The notes: generated by a model not told the origin, from the letters alone. A stretch of DNA of 64,000 nt from Bacteroidia bacterium (GCA_020845635.1 JADLFI010000048.1:1-64000); one strand, 5' to 3'; positions 1 to 10,122 are shown, counted from the first letter of the stretch. Program-made: numbers and translations.

Positions 1-3000
1 ACGGAGTGGCAGAGTTTAAAAACAACTTAATAATAGGCCCATCAGCCGATGGCGGCAACGGAACAATAACTGCTAATGGCACTGGCGCACAAGCCTATTC
101 TGTGAATGCATCGGCACCTCGTTCAGTTCATTTAATAGTAAATAAAACCTCAGGAGCATTAACCCCTGATGTGGGTACCACTGCCTTAACACTTACCAAG
201 TTTAGTTTGATTAGTGGAGATTTTACTGCTCCAAGTGGTAATTTTAAAATCGGTGGAATGCAAACCACAGCAACAATTTTTAACCATAGCGGAGGAACAT
301 TTACTCATAATAATGGAAGAGTAATTTTTGACCCACAAATCTCGCCTTGTGTTGCCGGAACTTATACCATTGATGTTTTACCGGCAACATTATTCTATAA
401 TGTAACCATAGATGGAGTTCAGGCTTGCGGAACAGATGCAATTATCAATTCAGCTATTGGAGATGTTATTGTGTCGGAGAACGACTTTGTACATAATGAT
501 GGTATATTTAACGGTGCAGCAGAGTTTCAAAGGGACTTTTATGTAAATGCAGGAGCTGATGGCGGAACTGGAACTATTACTGCCACCGGAAATTTTGCTC
601 AAACTTATAATGCAGCACCATCAGTGCCAAGAACAGCTCACTTAAGAGTTAATAAAACCGGCAATACTTTACAAGAAGGAGCCGGAACAACAAGTTTCTC
701 CGTTACTCGCTTTTCTATTTTAGACGGTACTTTTATAGCACCTTCGGCTAGTTTCAATATTGGAGGAAGACAATTGTCTGGAACAATTTTTACCCAAACC
801 GGTGGAAATTTCAATCACAATAATTCAAATGTTGTTTTCGACCCTCAAATGGCGTCATGTACACCTGCCACTTATACAGTTGATGTACTACCAACTACAT
901 GGTTTAATAATGTTAACATAAAAGCTACAGGACTTTGCGGAGGAACCCCAAATATTACTACTCCTGTAGGAGACACTATTAATATTTTGATGGACTTAAT
1001 TCATAATGATGGTTATTTTAATGGGCTTGCCGCTTTTCACAATAATCTTATTGTAAATGCCGGAGCTGATGGCGGTACCGGTAGTTATATTTTTAGTGGT
1101 GTAGCAGACCAAACATATAATATTTCTACATTATCAGCTCGTTGTCCTAATGTTAAAGTAAACAAAGGAACAGGAACAGTAACTGCTGATGCTACTACAG
1201 ACTGGAGAATAAGAGGATTTGAAATAATTCAGGGTAGTTTTGACGCCCCAACCGGAACATTAAATCTTACTCATTATTTTGGCAATTCAGGGGTGTTTAA
1301 TCATAATAATGCAACTGTGTTATTTGCCGGAAATACTGCTCAAGTAATCTTCGGAACAACGATTACCTCATTCTATAATTTTACATTAAATAATGCTGCA
1401 AATTCTTCATTAAACCAGAATGCAATTATTGAGAATAACTTAACCTTTTTGAATGGACGTTTTAATGTTAATGCAAAAAAACTGACTCTAAACGAGAATT
1501 GTACTATTACAGGTGCTACTTCAAGTAGATTTATCCAATCTAATGGTTTAGCCTCCGGTCAAGGAGTCGAAAAATTATTCAACTCGGGAACAGCCAACTT
1601 TACTTTCCCTATTGGAACATCTTCAAGATATACTCCTGTAAACTATAATATTACAGCTAATTCAGCGCCCGGCTCTATTAGAATACAACCTGTAACAGGG
1701 GCACATCCAAATACCACTAACCCGGCCAATAGCCAATTAAATTTCTATTGGAAAGTTTTTGAATCGGGTTTTTCAGGATTAACCGTAACCCATCAGTATA
1801 ATTATATTCAGGCCGATGTAACCGGGGCTGAAGGGAGCTACGTGGCAGGAAGGTTTCTTGCTCCTACATGGACACCACTTGGTGGTATAGCCGGTACGGT
1901 AAACGCTTCATTAAACACTATTACCCTAACGAATGTTAATTATTTAGTGGGAGATTATACTGCCGGAGCTACAACTGAATTTCAAAACACACCTGCTGTT
2001 GTTATAGCATCGACCCCTTCAGGTACTATTTGCCAAGGTACTACCGTAAACTTTACTGCCACTCCTACTAATGGAGGTGCTACACCAACCTATCAATGGC
2101 AAATAAATGGAGTAAATGTGGGTAGCGGTGGAAATACCTACTCAACCAGCAGCTTGAATGATGGGGATGTTGTAACTTGTTGGTTAACAAGCAGCCTTAT
2201 GGGTGCATATCCTAATCCGGTGGAAAGTAATGCACTGACTTTCTTAGTTAACCCAAGCGTTACCCCTACAATTTCTGTTAGTGCCAATCCAGGAAGTACT
2301 GTTTGTAACGGATCCTCCATAACCTTTACGGCATCAATTACCAATGGAGGTTCAAGCCCTTCTTTCCAATGGAAAAGAAATGGGGTTAACGTAGGAACAA
2401 ATAGCCCTACTTATACATTAGTTACTCCTGTAACCGGAGATATAATTAGTTGTGTACTTACAAGTAATGCCGATTGCCGAACTTCAAACACAGCCACAAG
2501 CTCAGGAATTACTATTACTGTTAACCCGGCTGTTACTGCAACAATTAATATTACCGCTAATCCTCCAGGAGGTATTTGTACAGGAACTTCGGTAACATTT
2601 ACTGCTGCAACAACAAATGGAGGAGCTACGCCTACCTATCATTGGAAGTTAAATGGCAATAATGTTGGAGCCAATTTGCCAACTTATACGCATCCTTCAT
2701 TAAGTAATGGTGCTATAATTACCTGCGAATTAGCTTCAAGTATTACTTGTGCCGCCCCGGTTGTGAGTAATGTAATTACTATGACTGTAGGCAATATTTT
2801 AGCTCCAAGCATTAGCATTACAGCCGATCCTTCTGATAATGTTTGTTCCGGAACAAGCGTAACATTTAATCCGACACCGGTAAATGGCGGAGCAAGCCCA
2901 AGTTATGAATGGTTCTTGAATGGAGTTTCGCAAGGAGTAAGCCCAACTTTTGTTTCAAATACGTTAGTTACAGGAGATTATGTTAATGTTGAAATGACTA

Positions 3001-5657
3001 GTTCATTGGCATGTGCTGTACCTACTACTGCTAATAGTAATACAATTACAATGACTGTTAACCCAACAGTTTCACCTACTATTAGTATTGCAGGAAATCA
3101 AAATAACCTATGTACATCAGGTTATGTTTTTACCAGCTCTATTACAAACGGTGGCGCCACCCCAACATATCAGTGGAAAAGAAATGGTGTTAACGTAGGA
3201 ACAAATAGCCCTACTTTTACCGCTAACAACCTATTGAATGGTGATGTGATTACTTGTGAAATGGCTTCTAGCTTGATATGCCCTGTTCCGACAATTGCTG
3301 TTAGTAACTCCATAGTTATTAATTTGACGGGGGCTGTTACAAATTGGTTAGGACTTACCTCTGATTGGAGTGTAGGCTCACCACTTAATTGGGATAATGG
3401 ATACCCATCAAGCAACACTACTGCTGTTATTTCTACCGGTACACCATTTAGCCCTGTTATTAATGGCTCGGTTGAATGTTTTAATTTAGTGATTAACACC
3501 GGTGCTTCATTGACCGTTAACGGAGTAAATCAGCTAGCGGTTTACGGAAGATTTATTAATGATGGAACATTTAATTCAAACTTTGGTTCTGTTGAATTTT
3601 TGAGTTGTTCAGGAAGCACAGCTCAACCACATGAAATAACAACTAATACAGGAGTTAAAACAACTTTCTTTAACCTTGAATTAAATGATGCAGTAGGGTT
3701 AAACTTATATTCAGACATAGACCTTGTAGGAACCTTAACGCTTACTAATGGTACCTTTACCAATACAGGGGAAGATGTTGTATTCTTATCTACAGCATCG
3801 GGTACTGCTCGTTTAGCTGCTGTACCAACAGGGGCCAATTATGTAGGTAATATTACAATGCAGCGCTTTGCACCCGGACCAATTACCGGTTGGGCTCAAT
3901 TAGGAACTCCTATTATTGGTTCAACTATAGCTCAATGGCAAGATGATTTTGCTACTTCGGGCTTTTTGGGATCTACAGGATGGGCCGGTGGATTTATTTC
4001 TGTATATACTTATGATGAAACAGTTCCCGGATTCTTTGATGCACCTGCTGCTTATGTTCCTGCTACCAATGTTACCAATAACGTACCTGTTGGAAAAGGC
4101 TTTTGGGTGTATTTAGGTACTGGTTTTGGTACAACATCTGACATAACCATAGATGTTACCGGTCAACCACACATAGGTGATTTTGATTTTGGAGTTACTT
4201 TTACCAATAGCGGATTCCCTGATGATGACGGCTATAGTTTAATTGCTAACCCTTATCCTAGCGCCATAAATTGGGATTCGCCAAATTGGACAAAAACAAA
4301 TATTAACGATGCTATTTATATGTATCAGGCCGATAATGGTCAATATGCTAGTTATGTTGGTGGGGTAGCTACTAATGGAGGTTCTAAGTATATTGCATCT
4401 TCACAAGGTTTCTTTATTCAGGCCAATGCTGCCGCTCCGGTTCTGAGAACTACGGAAGGGGTTAAAACTTCTGCAAATCCGGTGTTGATTAAAGAAGCTG
4501 AACCTTTAAATATAATTCGTATTAAAGTTGAAGGAAATGATGTAAACGATGAAACTGTGGTTAGACTTACTAATGAAGCTACAGTTAACTTTGATGGTAG
4601 CTTTGATGCTAAAAAGATGGCAAGTGATAAACCTCAGAACCCTACCTTAAGCTCTGTTGTCAATGGCAAAGACTTATCTATTAACAGCTTACCATTTAGC
4701 GGTAATGAAATTGTTATTCCAATCAGATTAATTGTTGGAATTGGCGGCATGTATCAGTTTACTTGGACCGGTACAGAAAGTTTTGCAGAAGGAAGCTGTT
4801 TTGTTTTGGAGGATTTGGATAAGGGAATAAAAACAGTATTGGAAGAAGGTGGTTCGTATTATTTTAACGCTAATATTGGGTACCGCGAACCTCGTTTCTT
4901 ATTACATATCAATACCCCGCTACCTTACGAATCTACCAACACCAATTGTAGTAATGCCAACAGTGGTAGTATTACGGTTACAAATGCCGGAAACACCGCA
5001 AGTACCGTAAAATTATTAAATTATGACGGTACAGTTAAGGCTGTGGCTCAGGTTAATGGTTCATATACCTTTGATAATCTTGCCGAAGGAACTTATCAAT
5101 TAAGTTACCCGTCAAGTAGTGTTTGTGGAGATGTTAATCAAACCATAGTAATTGGCTCAGATAAAAACATAAGTGCTCAATTTGAGGTTTCTGCTGAGGA
5201 TATTACTGTTGATCAGTCTGTAGTATTTACTGCTAAGACCGGAAAAAATTCTAATGTGAAGTGGGATTTTGGTGATGGTACTATTGTTAACGGACAAGTA
5301 AAAGTTACACATCAATATAATCAGGCAGGTAATTATACCGTAAGTTTATATAACGAAAATGGTGACTGTAATGAAACCGAAACAATAGCGTTACAAGTAA
5401 AAGATAGGGTTACTGCTTCAAATACTATGAATGTAACACAACGCAATGGAAGTTATTATGCCGAGTTTGATTTTAACCAAGAGGCACAAGTTGATATTAC
5501 CATTATCAACAGCTTAGGTCAAGAAATAGCCGAGACCCAACATTTTACCGGAAAGAAAGGGGTTGTAAAACTCAATCTCGATGGTGTTGCTGAAGGTATT
5601 TATTACATAAGCATGAGAAAAGACAATGAATTGTTTACCAAGAAGATTGTTAAATAA
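1..5657 (+). CDS. Giant T9SS-exported multidomain surface protein (5' end outside window)
   Basis: The reading frame is open to the left edge, and the first in-frame GTG (position 6) lies inside a repeat, so at least 1883 residues are the C-terminal part of a larger protein. In order: about 2.5-3 tandem modules of about 170 residues that share the NAGADGG and FNHNN-type motifs (to about residue 500); five Ig-like modules of about 89 residues with TYQWKxNGxNVG cores (about 664-1109); a passenger region with NPYPSAINWDS; a PKD domain with WDFGDG and HQY (about 1726-1798); and a type A T9SS sorting domain with SLGQEI, GIYYISM and a terminal KKIVK. These features indicate export by T9SS and display or release at the cell surface. 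Adhesion is inferred from architecture only. A strong hairpin follows the stop codon. Confidence 0.9.
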   Translation, partial: GVAEFKNNLIIGPSADGGNGTITANGTGAQAYSVNASAPRSVHLIVNKTSGALTPDVGTTALTLTKFSLISGDFTAPSGNFKIGGMQTTATIFNHSGGTFTHNNGRVIFDPQISPCVAGTYTIDVLPATLFYNVTIDGVQACGTDAIINSAIGDVIVSENDFVHNDGIFNGAAEFQRDFYVNAGADGGTGTITATGNFAQTYNAAPSVPRTAHLRVNKTGNTLQEGAGTTSFSVTRFSILDGTFIAPSASFNIGGRQLSGTIFTQTGGNFNHNNSNVVFDPQMASCTPATYTVDVLPTTWFNNVNIKATGLCGGTPNITTPVGDTINILMDLIHNDGYFNGLAAFHNNLIVNAGADGGTGSYIFSGVADQTYNISTLSARCPNVKVNKGTGTVTADATTDWRIRGFEIIQGSFDAPTGTLNLTHYFGNSGVFNHNNATVLFAGNTAQVIFGTTITSFYNFTLNNAANSSLNQNAIIENNLTFLNGRFNVNAKKLTLNENCTITGATSSRFIQSNGLASGQGVEKLFNSGTANFTFPIGTSSRYTPVNYNITANSAPGSIRIQPVTGAHPNTTNPANSQLNFYWKVFESGFSGLTVTHQYNYIQADVTGAEGSYVAGRFLAPTWTPLGGIAGTVNASLNTITLTNVNYLVGDYTAGATTEFQNTPAVVIASTPSGTICQGTTVNFTATPTNGGATPTYQWQINGVNVGSGGNTYSTSSLNDGDVVTCWLTSSLMGAYPNPVESNALTFLVNPSVTPTISVSANPGSTVCNGSSITFTASITNGGSSPSFQWKRNGVNVGTNSPTYTLVTPVTGDIISCVLTSNADCRTSNTATSSGITITVNPAVTATINITANPPGGICTGTSVTFTAATTNGGATPTYHWKLNGNNVGANLPTYTHPSLSNGAIITCELASSITCAAPVVSNVITMTVGNILAPSISITADPSDNVCSGTSVTFNPTPVNGGASPSYEWFLNGVSQGVSPTFVSNTLVTGDYVNVEMTSSLACAVPTTANSNTITMTVNPTVSPTISIAGNQNNLCTSGYVFTSSITNGGATPTYQWKRNGVNVGTNSPTFTANNLLNGDVITCEMASSLICPVPTIAVSNSIVINLTGAVTNWLGLTSDWSVGSPLNWDNGYPSSNTTAVISTGTPFSPVINGSVECFNLVINTGASLTVNGVNQLAVYGRFINDGTFNSNFGSVEFLSCSGSTAQPHEITTNTGVKTTFFNLELNDAVGLNLYSDIDLVGTLTLTNGTFTNTGEDVVFLSTASGTARLAAVPTGANYVGNITMQRFAPGPITGWAQLGTPIIGSTIAQWQDDFATSGFLGSTGWAGGFISVYTYDETVPGFFDAPAAYVPATNVTNNVPVGKGFWVYLGTGFGTTSDITIDVTGQPHIGDFDFGVTFTNSGFPDDDGYSLIANPYPSAINWDSPNWTKTNINDAIYMYQADNGQYASYVGGVATNGGSKYIASSQGFFIQANAAAPVLRTTEGVKTSANPVLIKEAEPLNIIRIKVEGNDVNDETVVRLTNEATVNFDGSFDAKKMASDKPQNPTLSSVVNGKDLSINSLPFSGNEIVIPIRLIVGIGGMYQFTWTGTESFAEGSCFVLEDLDKGIKTVLEEGGSYYFNANIGYREPRFLLHINTPLPYESTNTNCSNANSGSITVTNAGNTASTVKLLNYDGTVKAVAQVNGSYTFDNLAEGTYQLSYPSSSVCGDVNQTIVIGSDKNISAQFEVSAEDITVDQSVVFTAKTGKNSNVKWDFGDGTIVNGQVKVTHQYNQAGNYTVSLYNENGDCNETETIALQVKDRVTASNTMNVTQRNGSYYAEFDFNQEAQVDITIINSLGQEIAETQHFTGKKGVVKLNLDGVAEGIYYISMRKDNELFTKKIVK
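2370..3220 (+). repeat. Near-identical 47-bp direct repeat pair inside Ig-like modules
   Basis: Positions 2370-2416 and 3174-3220 are the same 47-bp sequence with two differences by eye, spaced 804 bp apart. Both encode WKRNGVNVGTNSP in Ig-like modules two and five of the giant surface protein. The flanking modules are much more diverged in DNA, so this reads as recent duplication or gene conversion between modules. Confidence 0.85.
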
Positions 5658-5680
5658 ATAGTTCGTTTGCTGTTATTTTT

Positions 5681-5712
5681 AAGGAGGCTGTTTTTTTAAA
5701 AACAGCCTCCTT
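5681..5712 (+). terminator. Strong hairpin after the T9SS surface protein gene
   Basis: AAGGAGGCTG is followed by T7A5 and then CAGCCTCCTT, an almost perfect inverted repeat starting 24 bp past the stop codon. The stem can extend to 15 bp through the T/A tracts. It probably ends transcription of the upstream gene before the DUF4175 operon. Confidence 0.75.
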
Positions 5713-5754
5713 CTTATTTATAGAACTTTAGCAAAATATTACCTAAAAATTTAG

Positions 5755-5762
5755 TATATTTG
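5755..5762 (+). promoter_or_regulatory. Bacteroidota-type -7 element for the DUF4175 operon
   Basis: TATATTTG matches the TAnnTTTG consensus of Bacteroidota housekeeping promoters and sits 17 bp before the ATG at 5780. The -33 region is weak: TTTAG near 5727 replaces TTTG. The proposal rests on the motif alone. Confidence 0.5.
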
Positions 5763-5779
5763 AAATCAGTATTTAAGGT

Positions 5780-8700
5780 ATGAATAATTACGATTTACTC
5801 ATCTCTAAGTTAGATGAGTTTGTTAGAAAGTATTATAAAAATAAACTGATACGAGGTGCAATATATTGCGCCTCTTTACTTCTATTGTCATATCTGTCGG
5901 TTACACTTTTGGAATACTTCGGTAATTTTGGTATAGTAGTGCGTACGGTGTTATTTTACGGTTTTATTCTCTCTGCATTTGTAGTTATTGGATTTTGGGT
6001 GGTTATTCCTTTAACCAAACTATATAGGTTAGGCAAGATTATCTCACATCAGCAGGCTGCTATTATCATTGGTCAACACTTTAATCATATTAACGATAAA
6101 TTAACCAATGTACTGCAATTAAAAGAAAATGCAGCAAACAATAATCAAGGTTCATCACAATTAATTGAAGCAGCCATTAATCAAAAAATATCGGAGCTTA
6201 AACCTATTCCTTTCAGTTCGGCTATTGATTTAAAGCAGAATAAGAAATATTTAAAATATGCTTTAACTCCATTGCTTATTATTTTAGCCTTAATGATTGC
6301 CTCGCCTAAGGTTCTTACCGAAAGTACCAAGCGTATTGTGGCACATGAAACTTATTTTGAAAAACAAAGCCCTTTTACTTTTAATATTGAGAATGATAAT
6401 TTAAAAGCTATTGAACAACAAGATTTTGAATTAAAAGTTAAAGTTACAGGCACTGAAATTCCTGATGTGGCCTATATTGTCATCAATAATAACCAATATA
6501 GACTTGATAAAAGCGACAAATTACATTTTAGTTATTTATTTAAAAACATCCCTAAATCCATCACATTTAAACTATTTGCCGATGGTTTCTATAGCAAAGA
6601 ATATACATTAGAAGCTTTACCTAATCCTTCTTTGTTGAGTTTTAATGTACATTTGGATTATCCCGGGTATTTGCAAAAAAAGAGTGAAGAACTACAGAAT
6701 ACAGGTGATTTAATAATACCGGCCGGAACAAAGGTAACTTGGAGTTTTTATACCAAAAACACCGAAGAATTGGGATTGAAATTTAAGGAGCAAATAGTAC
6801 CGGTAAAAAAGGTAGGCGAAAATAATTTCAGGTATTCTCAATCTTTTCATCAAAATGAAGGTTATTCCATAAACACTTCCAATAATTTTATCAAGGGGAA
6901 AGATGCTGTTAGCTACACTATTGAAGTTGTTCCTGATGCCTATCCAAGTATTAATGTTGAGGAACGACCTGATAGTAATTCATCAAAGCATATTTACTTT
7001 AAAGGAGAAATAAAAGATGATTACGGTTTTTATGATGTAAGTTTTGCCTATAAAAAATTTAATGCCGACTCCTCAATTACTGCATCTAAAGAAAAGAAGA
7101 TACAAATACCCATAAACAAGCAAAGTACTCAAGATAATTTTTTTTACCATTGGGACTTAAATAAGTTAGACCTACAGATGGGCGACAGTTATGAGTATTA
7201 CTTTGAAGTACGCGATAATGATGCCTTGAACGGTTACAAAATTGCTCGCTCGCAGAAAATGGTTTACAAGGCTCCAACCATGAAAGAATTAGCAGCGCAG
7301 GCCGAAAAAGAAAATCAAAAAATAAAGAATGAGTTAAGCGCCTCGGTACAACAAGCTAAAGACTTGCAGCGCGAAATGAATGAAATAAACAAGAAACTGA
7401 TAGAAAAGAAAAATCTCAATTTTGATGAGATTAAAAAGATGAGAGATTTGATTGAAAAGCAGAAAGATCTTCAGGACAGAGTTGAACAAATACAAAAAGA
7501 GAATAAACAAAATCAGGAAAAGCAGAACGAATTTAAGAACCCTGATGAGCAATTGCTTGAAAAGCATCGTCAGTTAGAAGAACTGATGAAAAATATTTTG
7601 TCGGAGGAAATGAAGGAAAAATTAAAAGAGTTGGAGAAGTTGCTCGAAAAACTAGATAAGGAAAAGACACAAGATGCACTTGAAAAGTTGAATATGGATA
7701 CCAAAGATATGGAGAAAGAACTAGATCGAACTCTTGAGATTTTTAAAAAAATGGAGGTTGAGCAGAAGATGGACGATATTGTAAAAGATATTGATAAATT
7801 AAGTGAAGAACAAAAGCAACTATCTGAAAAGACCGAGAATAAACAAGAGAGCCCAGAAGAATTACAGAAGCAACAAGAAGAATTGAATAAGAAATTTGAA
7901 GACCTGAAGAAAGAAATGGAAGATTTGGAAAAGAAAAACGCTGAGCTTGTAGATCCGCTGAGCCTGCCGGATACCAAGAAACAAAAAGAAGAGATTGAAA
8001 AAGATATGAAAGATAGTAAAGAGCAGCTTAACCAAAAACAAAATAAGAAAGCTTCAAAAAGCCAGAAGAATGCTGCCCAAAAAATGGATGAAATGAGTAT
8101 GCAAATGAAAATGGCACAGAAAGAAAACGAAGATACGTCAGAAGATGAGCAAGCATTACGTCAAATTTTGGAGAACCTACTATCGGTATCATTTACACAA
8201 GAAGCCTTGATGAATAATGTAAAAAGTGTAGATAGAATGAACCCTCAATACCTCAAGATGGTTCAGGAGCAGAAGAAAATTAAAGATGATGCCAAAATGA
8301 TTGAAGACTCTTTGTTTGCATTAAGCAAAAGACAACCCAAAATACAATCATACGTAAATCGCGAGATTGCCGATGTAAACAGCAATATGGCCAAAGCCTT
8401 GAACTATATGGAAGCCAGAAACATTGGCGAGGCAGCCTCAAGGCAGCAATATGTAATGACTGCAATTAATAACTTAGCTTTATTATTAAGCGAATCGTTA
8501 CAACAAATGCAGCAACAAAACCAGCAAAATAAAAATTCAAAACCGGGTTCGGGAAGCTGTTCAAAACCCGGAGGTGCCGGCAAAAAGCCTTCCATGAGCA
8601 AAATGAAAAGTATGCAAGATCAAATCAATAAACAAATTGAAAAGTTAAAAGAGCAGATGGCTAAGGAGAAATCTCAGCAAGGAGAAAAAGGAAAAGAAAA

Positions 8701-9154
8701 AGGAAAAGATAAGCCCGGGGGGCAAGGCGGAATGAGTGAGAGCTTAGCTAAGCTTGCTGCCCAACAGGAAGCCTTACGCAGAGAACTACAAAAAGCTGCC
8801 GACCAAATTGAGAAAGACGGCAAACAAGGAAACGGAGGTTTAAAGAAAATTGCTGAGGAAATGGAAAAAACCGAGAACGATTTAGTGAATAAAATGATAA
8901 GTCAGGAAACTTTAAGACGCCAGCAAGATATTTTAACCCGTTTGTTAGAGGCCGAAAAAGCTGAGCGGGAGCGAGAGTTGGACGAAAAAAGAGAATCACA
9001 GGAACAAAAAAATGAAATTTTTCGTAACCAAAATGAATTTTTTGAGTATAATATGCTAAAACAAAAAGAAGCGGAGATGTTACAAACTATTCCGCCATCG
9101 TTAAACCAATTTTATAAAAACAAGGTAAATGAGTATTTCAACAACTTTAATTAA
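5780..9154 (+). CDS. DUF4175 family membrane-anchored coiled-coil protein
   Basis: This 1124-residue protein has two membrane segments near the N terminus (about 24-45 and 52-78) and a third at about 155-173. A beta-rich extracytoplasmic-looking part follows to about residue 500, then a very long Lys/Glu/Gln coiled coil (about 500-770) and a charged, low-complexity C-terminal part. The layout is that of the DUF4175 proteins widespread in Bacteroidota, whose biochemical role is not established. Its 3' end overlaps the next gene by 26 bp if the upstream start of that gene is used, which suggests translational coupling. Long-range envelope scaffolding is a possible role, but this is inference from structure. 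Confidence 0.85.
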   Translation: MNNYDLLISKLDEFVRKYYKNKLIRGAIYCASLLLLSYLSVTLLEYFGNFGIVVRTVLFYGFILSAFVVIGFWVVIPLTKLYRLGKIISHQQAAIIIGQHFNHINDKLTNVLQLKENAANNNQGSSQLIEAAINQKISELKPIPFSSAIDLKQNKKYLKYALTPLLIILALMIASPKVLTESTKRIVAHETYFEKQSPFTFNIENDNLKAIEQQDFELKVKVTGTEIPDVAYIVINNNQYRLDKSDKLHFSYLFKNIPKSITFKLFADGFYSKEYTLEALPNPSLLSFNVHLDYPGYLQKKSEELQNTGDLIIPAGTKVTWSFYTKNTEELGLKFKEQIVPVKKVGENNFRYSQSFHQNEGYSINTSNNFIKGKDAVSYTIEVVPDAYPSINVEERPDSNSSKHIYFKGEIKDDYGFYDVSFAYKKFNADSSITASKEKKIQIPINKQSTQDNFFYHWDLNKLDLQMGDSYEYYFEVRDNDALNGYKIARSQKMVYKAPTMKELAAQAEKENQKIKNELSASVQQAKDLQREMNEINKKLIEKKNLNFDEIKKMRDLIEKQKDLQDRVEQIQKENKQNQEKQNEFKNPDEQLLEKHRQLEELMKNILSEEMKEKLKELEKLLEKLDKEKTQDALEKLNMDTKDMEKELDRTLEIFKKMEVEQKMDDIVKDIDKLSEEQKQLSEKTENKQESPEELQKQQEELNKKFEDLKKEMEDLEKKNAELVDPLSLPDTKKQKEEIEKDMKDSKEQLNQKQNKKASKSQKNAAQKMDEMSMQMKMAQKENEDTSEDEQALRQILENLLSVSFTQEALMNNVKSVDRMNPQYLKMVQEQKKIKDDAKMIEDSLFALSKRQPKIQSYVNREIADVNSNMAKALNYMEARNIGEAASRQQYVMTAINNLALLLSESLQQMQQQNQQNKNSKPGSGSCSKPGGAGKKPSMSKMKSMQDQINKQIEKLKEQMAKEKSQQGEKGKEKGKDKPGGQGGMSESLAKLAAQQEALRRELQKAADQIEKDGKQGNGGLKKIAEEMEKTENDLVNKMISQETLRRQQDILTRLLEAEKAERERELDEKRESQEQKNEIFRNQNEFFEYNMLKQKEAEMLQTIPPSLNQFYKNKVNEYFNNFN

Positions 9155-9590
9155 CCCTAAAAATGCCTATGAAATGATAACCGACCAATCTGTAAAATTT
9201 GCTTCAAACTATGAAAATCTCTCGGTTGCAGAGAAGCTCATTAATGATATTAGTGAGTTTTATAAGCTTCCGGAGGATTACTATGGCAATATTTTGGTGG
9301 CAGTTACCGAGGCAGTTAACAATGCTATTCAGCATGGAAATAAATCAAATCCTGATAAGAGTATTGAGCTTACCTTCAAGAAGGAAGATGATACTCTTCA
9401 TTTTATAGTTAAAGATGAAGGAGATGGTTTTGATTATGAAAATGTGCCCGACCCTACCGATCCGGCAAATATTGAAAAAATAAATGGGAGAGGTGTTTTT
9501 TTAATGAAACATTTGGCCGATAATATTGAGTTTTTGGATAATGGAAAAGCTGTTCAACTCGACTTTCAAATTAAGCAATCATATAATTGA
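9129..9590 (+). CDS. RsbW-like serine kinase / anti-sigma regulatory ATPase (HATPase_c_2)
   Basis: The 153-residue protein has the GHKL-type ATPase boxes: an N box with TEAVNNAIQHG, a G1 box with DEGDGFDY, and a G2 box with NGRGVFLMKHL. The small, single-domain form matches the RsbW/SpoIIAB-like anti-sigma kinase family, which phosphorylates an anti-anti-sigma partner in partner-switching systems. No partner gene is visible nearby. The upstream ATG overlaps DUF4175 by 26 bp. A second ATG at 9174 would remove the overlap and better fit the usual N terminus of the family. The stop overlaps the start of ybeY. Confidence 0.88.
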   Translation: MSISTTLINPKNAYEMITDQSVKFASNYENLSVAEKLINDISEFYKLPEDYYGNILVAVTEAVNNAIQHGNKSNPDKSIELTFKKEDDTLHFIVKDEGDGFDYENVPDPTDPANIEKINGRGVFLMKHLADNIEFLDNGKAVQLDFQIKQSYN

Positions 9591-10096
9591 ATTTAGTTGC
9601 AGTGAAGGAAAAAATAAAAACTTCCATTCATTTTAATAACGCTGATAATAATTATTCGGTTAAAAATAGAAACATACTGAAGCAATGGATATGTCAAATT
9701 GCGGGTAGTTATAACTGTTCAGTTGCACAGATTGACTTTATTTTTTGTTCTGATGATTATTTGCTTCAGATCAATCGTCAATTTTTAAATCACAATACCC
9801 TTACTGATATTATTACTTTCGATTATTCTTTTTCTCAAAAAATTAAGTGTGCAAACACAATAATTTCTGGCGAAATTTATATTAGCATTGACAGGGTTAA
9901 AGAGAATGCGGTAAAATTTGGAAATTCTATGGTGCAAGAATTACATAGGGTTATAATACACGGAATTCTGCATTTGTGCGGGTTGAAAGATAAGTTAAAG
10001 GACGACCAACATAAAATGCGGAAAGCTGAAGATAAAGCTCTTTTAACTCTTGAGCAACTTTTTATAGAGTATCATCAAAGGGTTTCTTCTAATTAA
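9587..10096 (+). CDS. ybeY: Endoribonuclease YbeY (16S rRNA maturation)
   Basis: YbeY is a zinc-dependent endoribonuclease used in 16S rRNA 3'-end processing and ribosome quality control. The 169-residue protein carries the family's central TLTDIITFDY and SGEIYIS blocks and the HGILHLCG metal-binding helix (His125, His129). The third ligand is not obvious because GLKD replaces the textbook G-x-D-H, a variation I associate with Bacteroidota members. There is no ATG. A TTG at 9587 overlaps the upstream TGA, and a GTG at 9602 is the alternative. The gene is translationally coupled to the ATPase gene. Confidence 0.92.
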   Translation: MNLVAVKEKIKTSIHFNNADNNYSVKNRNILKQWICQIAGSYNCSVAQIDFIFCSDDYLLQINRQFLNHNTLTDIITFDYSFSQKIKCANTIISGEIYISIDRVKENAVKFGNSMVQELHRVIIHGILHLCGLKDKLKDDQHKMRKAEDKALLTLEQLFIEYHQRVSSN

Positions 10097-10122
10097 TTCT
10101 ATTATTATTTTAAGTTTACAAT

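Noticed and set aside
2138-3838. Minus-strand frames within the giant surface protein
   Set aside because: Repeat-rich coding sequence on the plus strand keeps the opposite frames open; no signal or motif in them.
7334-7977. Minus-strand frames of Ser/Phe-rich composition opposite the DUF4175 coiled coil
   Set aside because: They are the antisense of Lys/Glu codon runs (AAA/GAA read as TTT/TTC), with no domain or start context.
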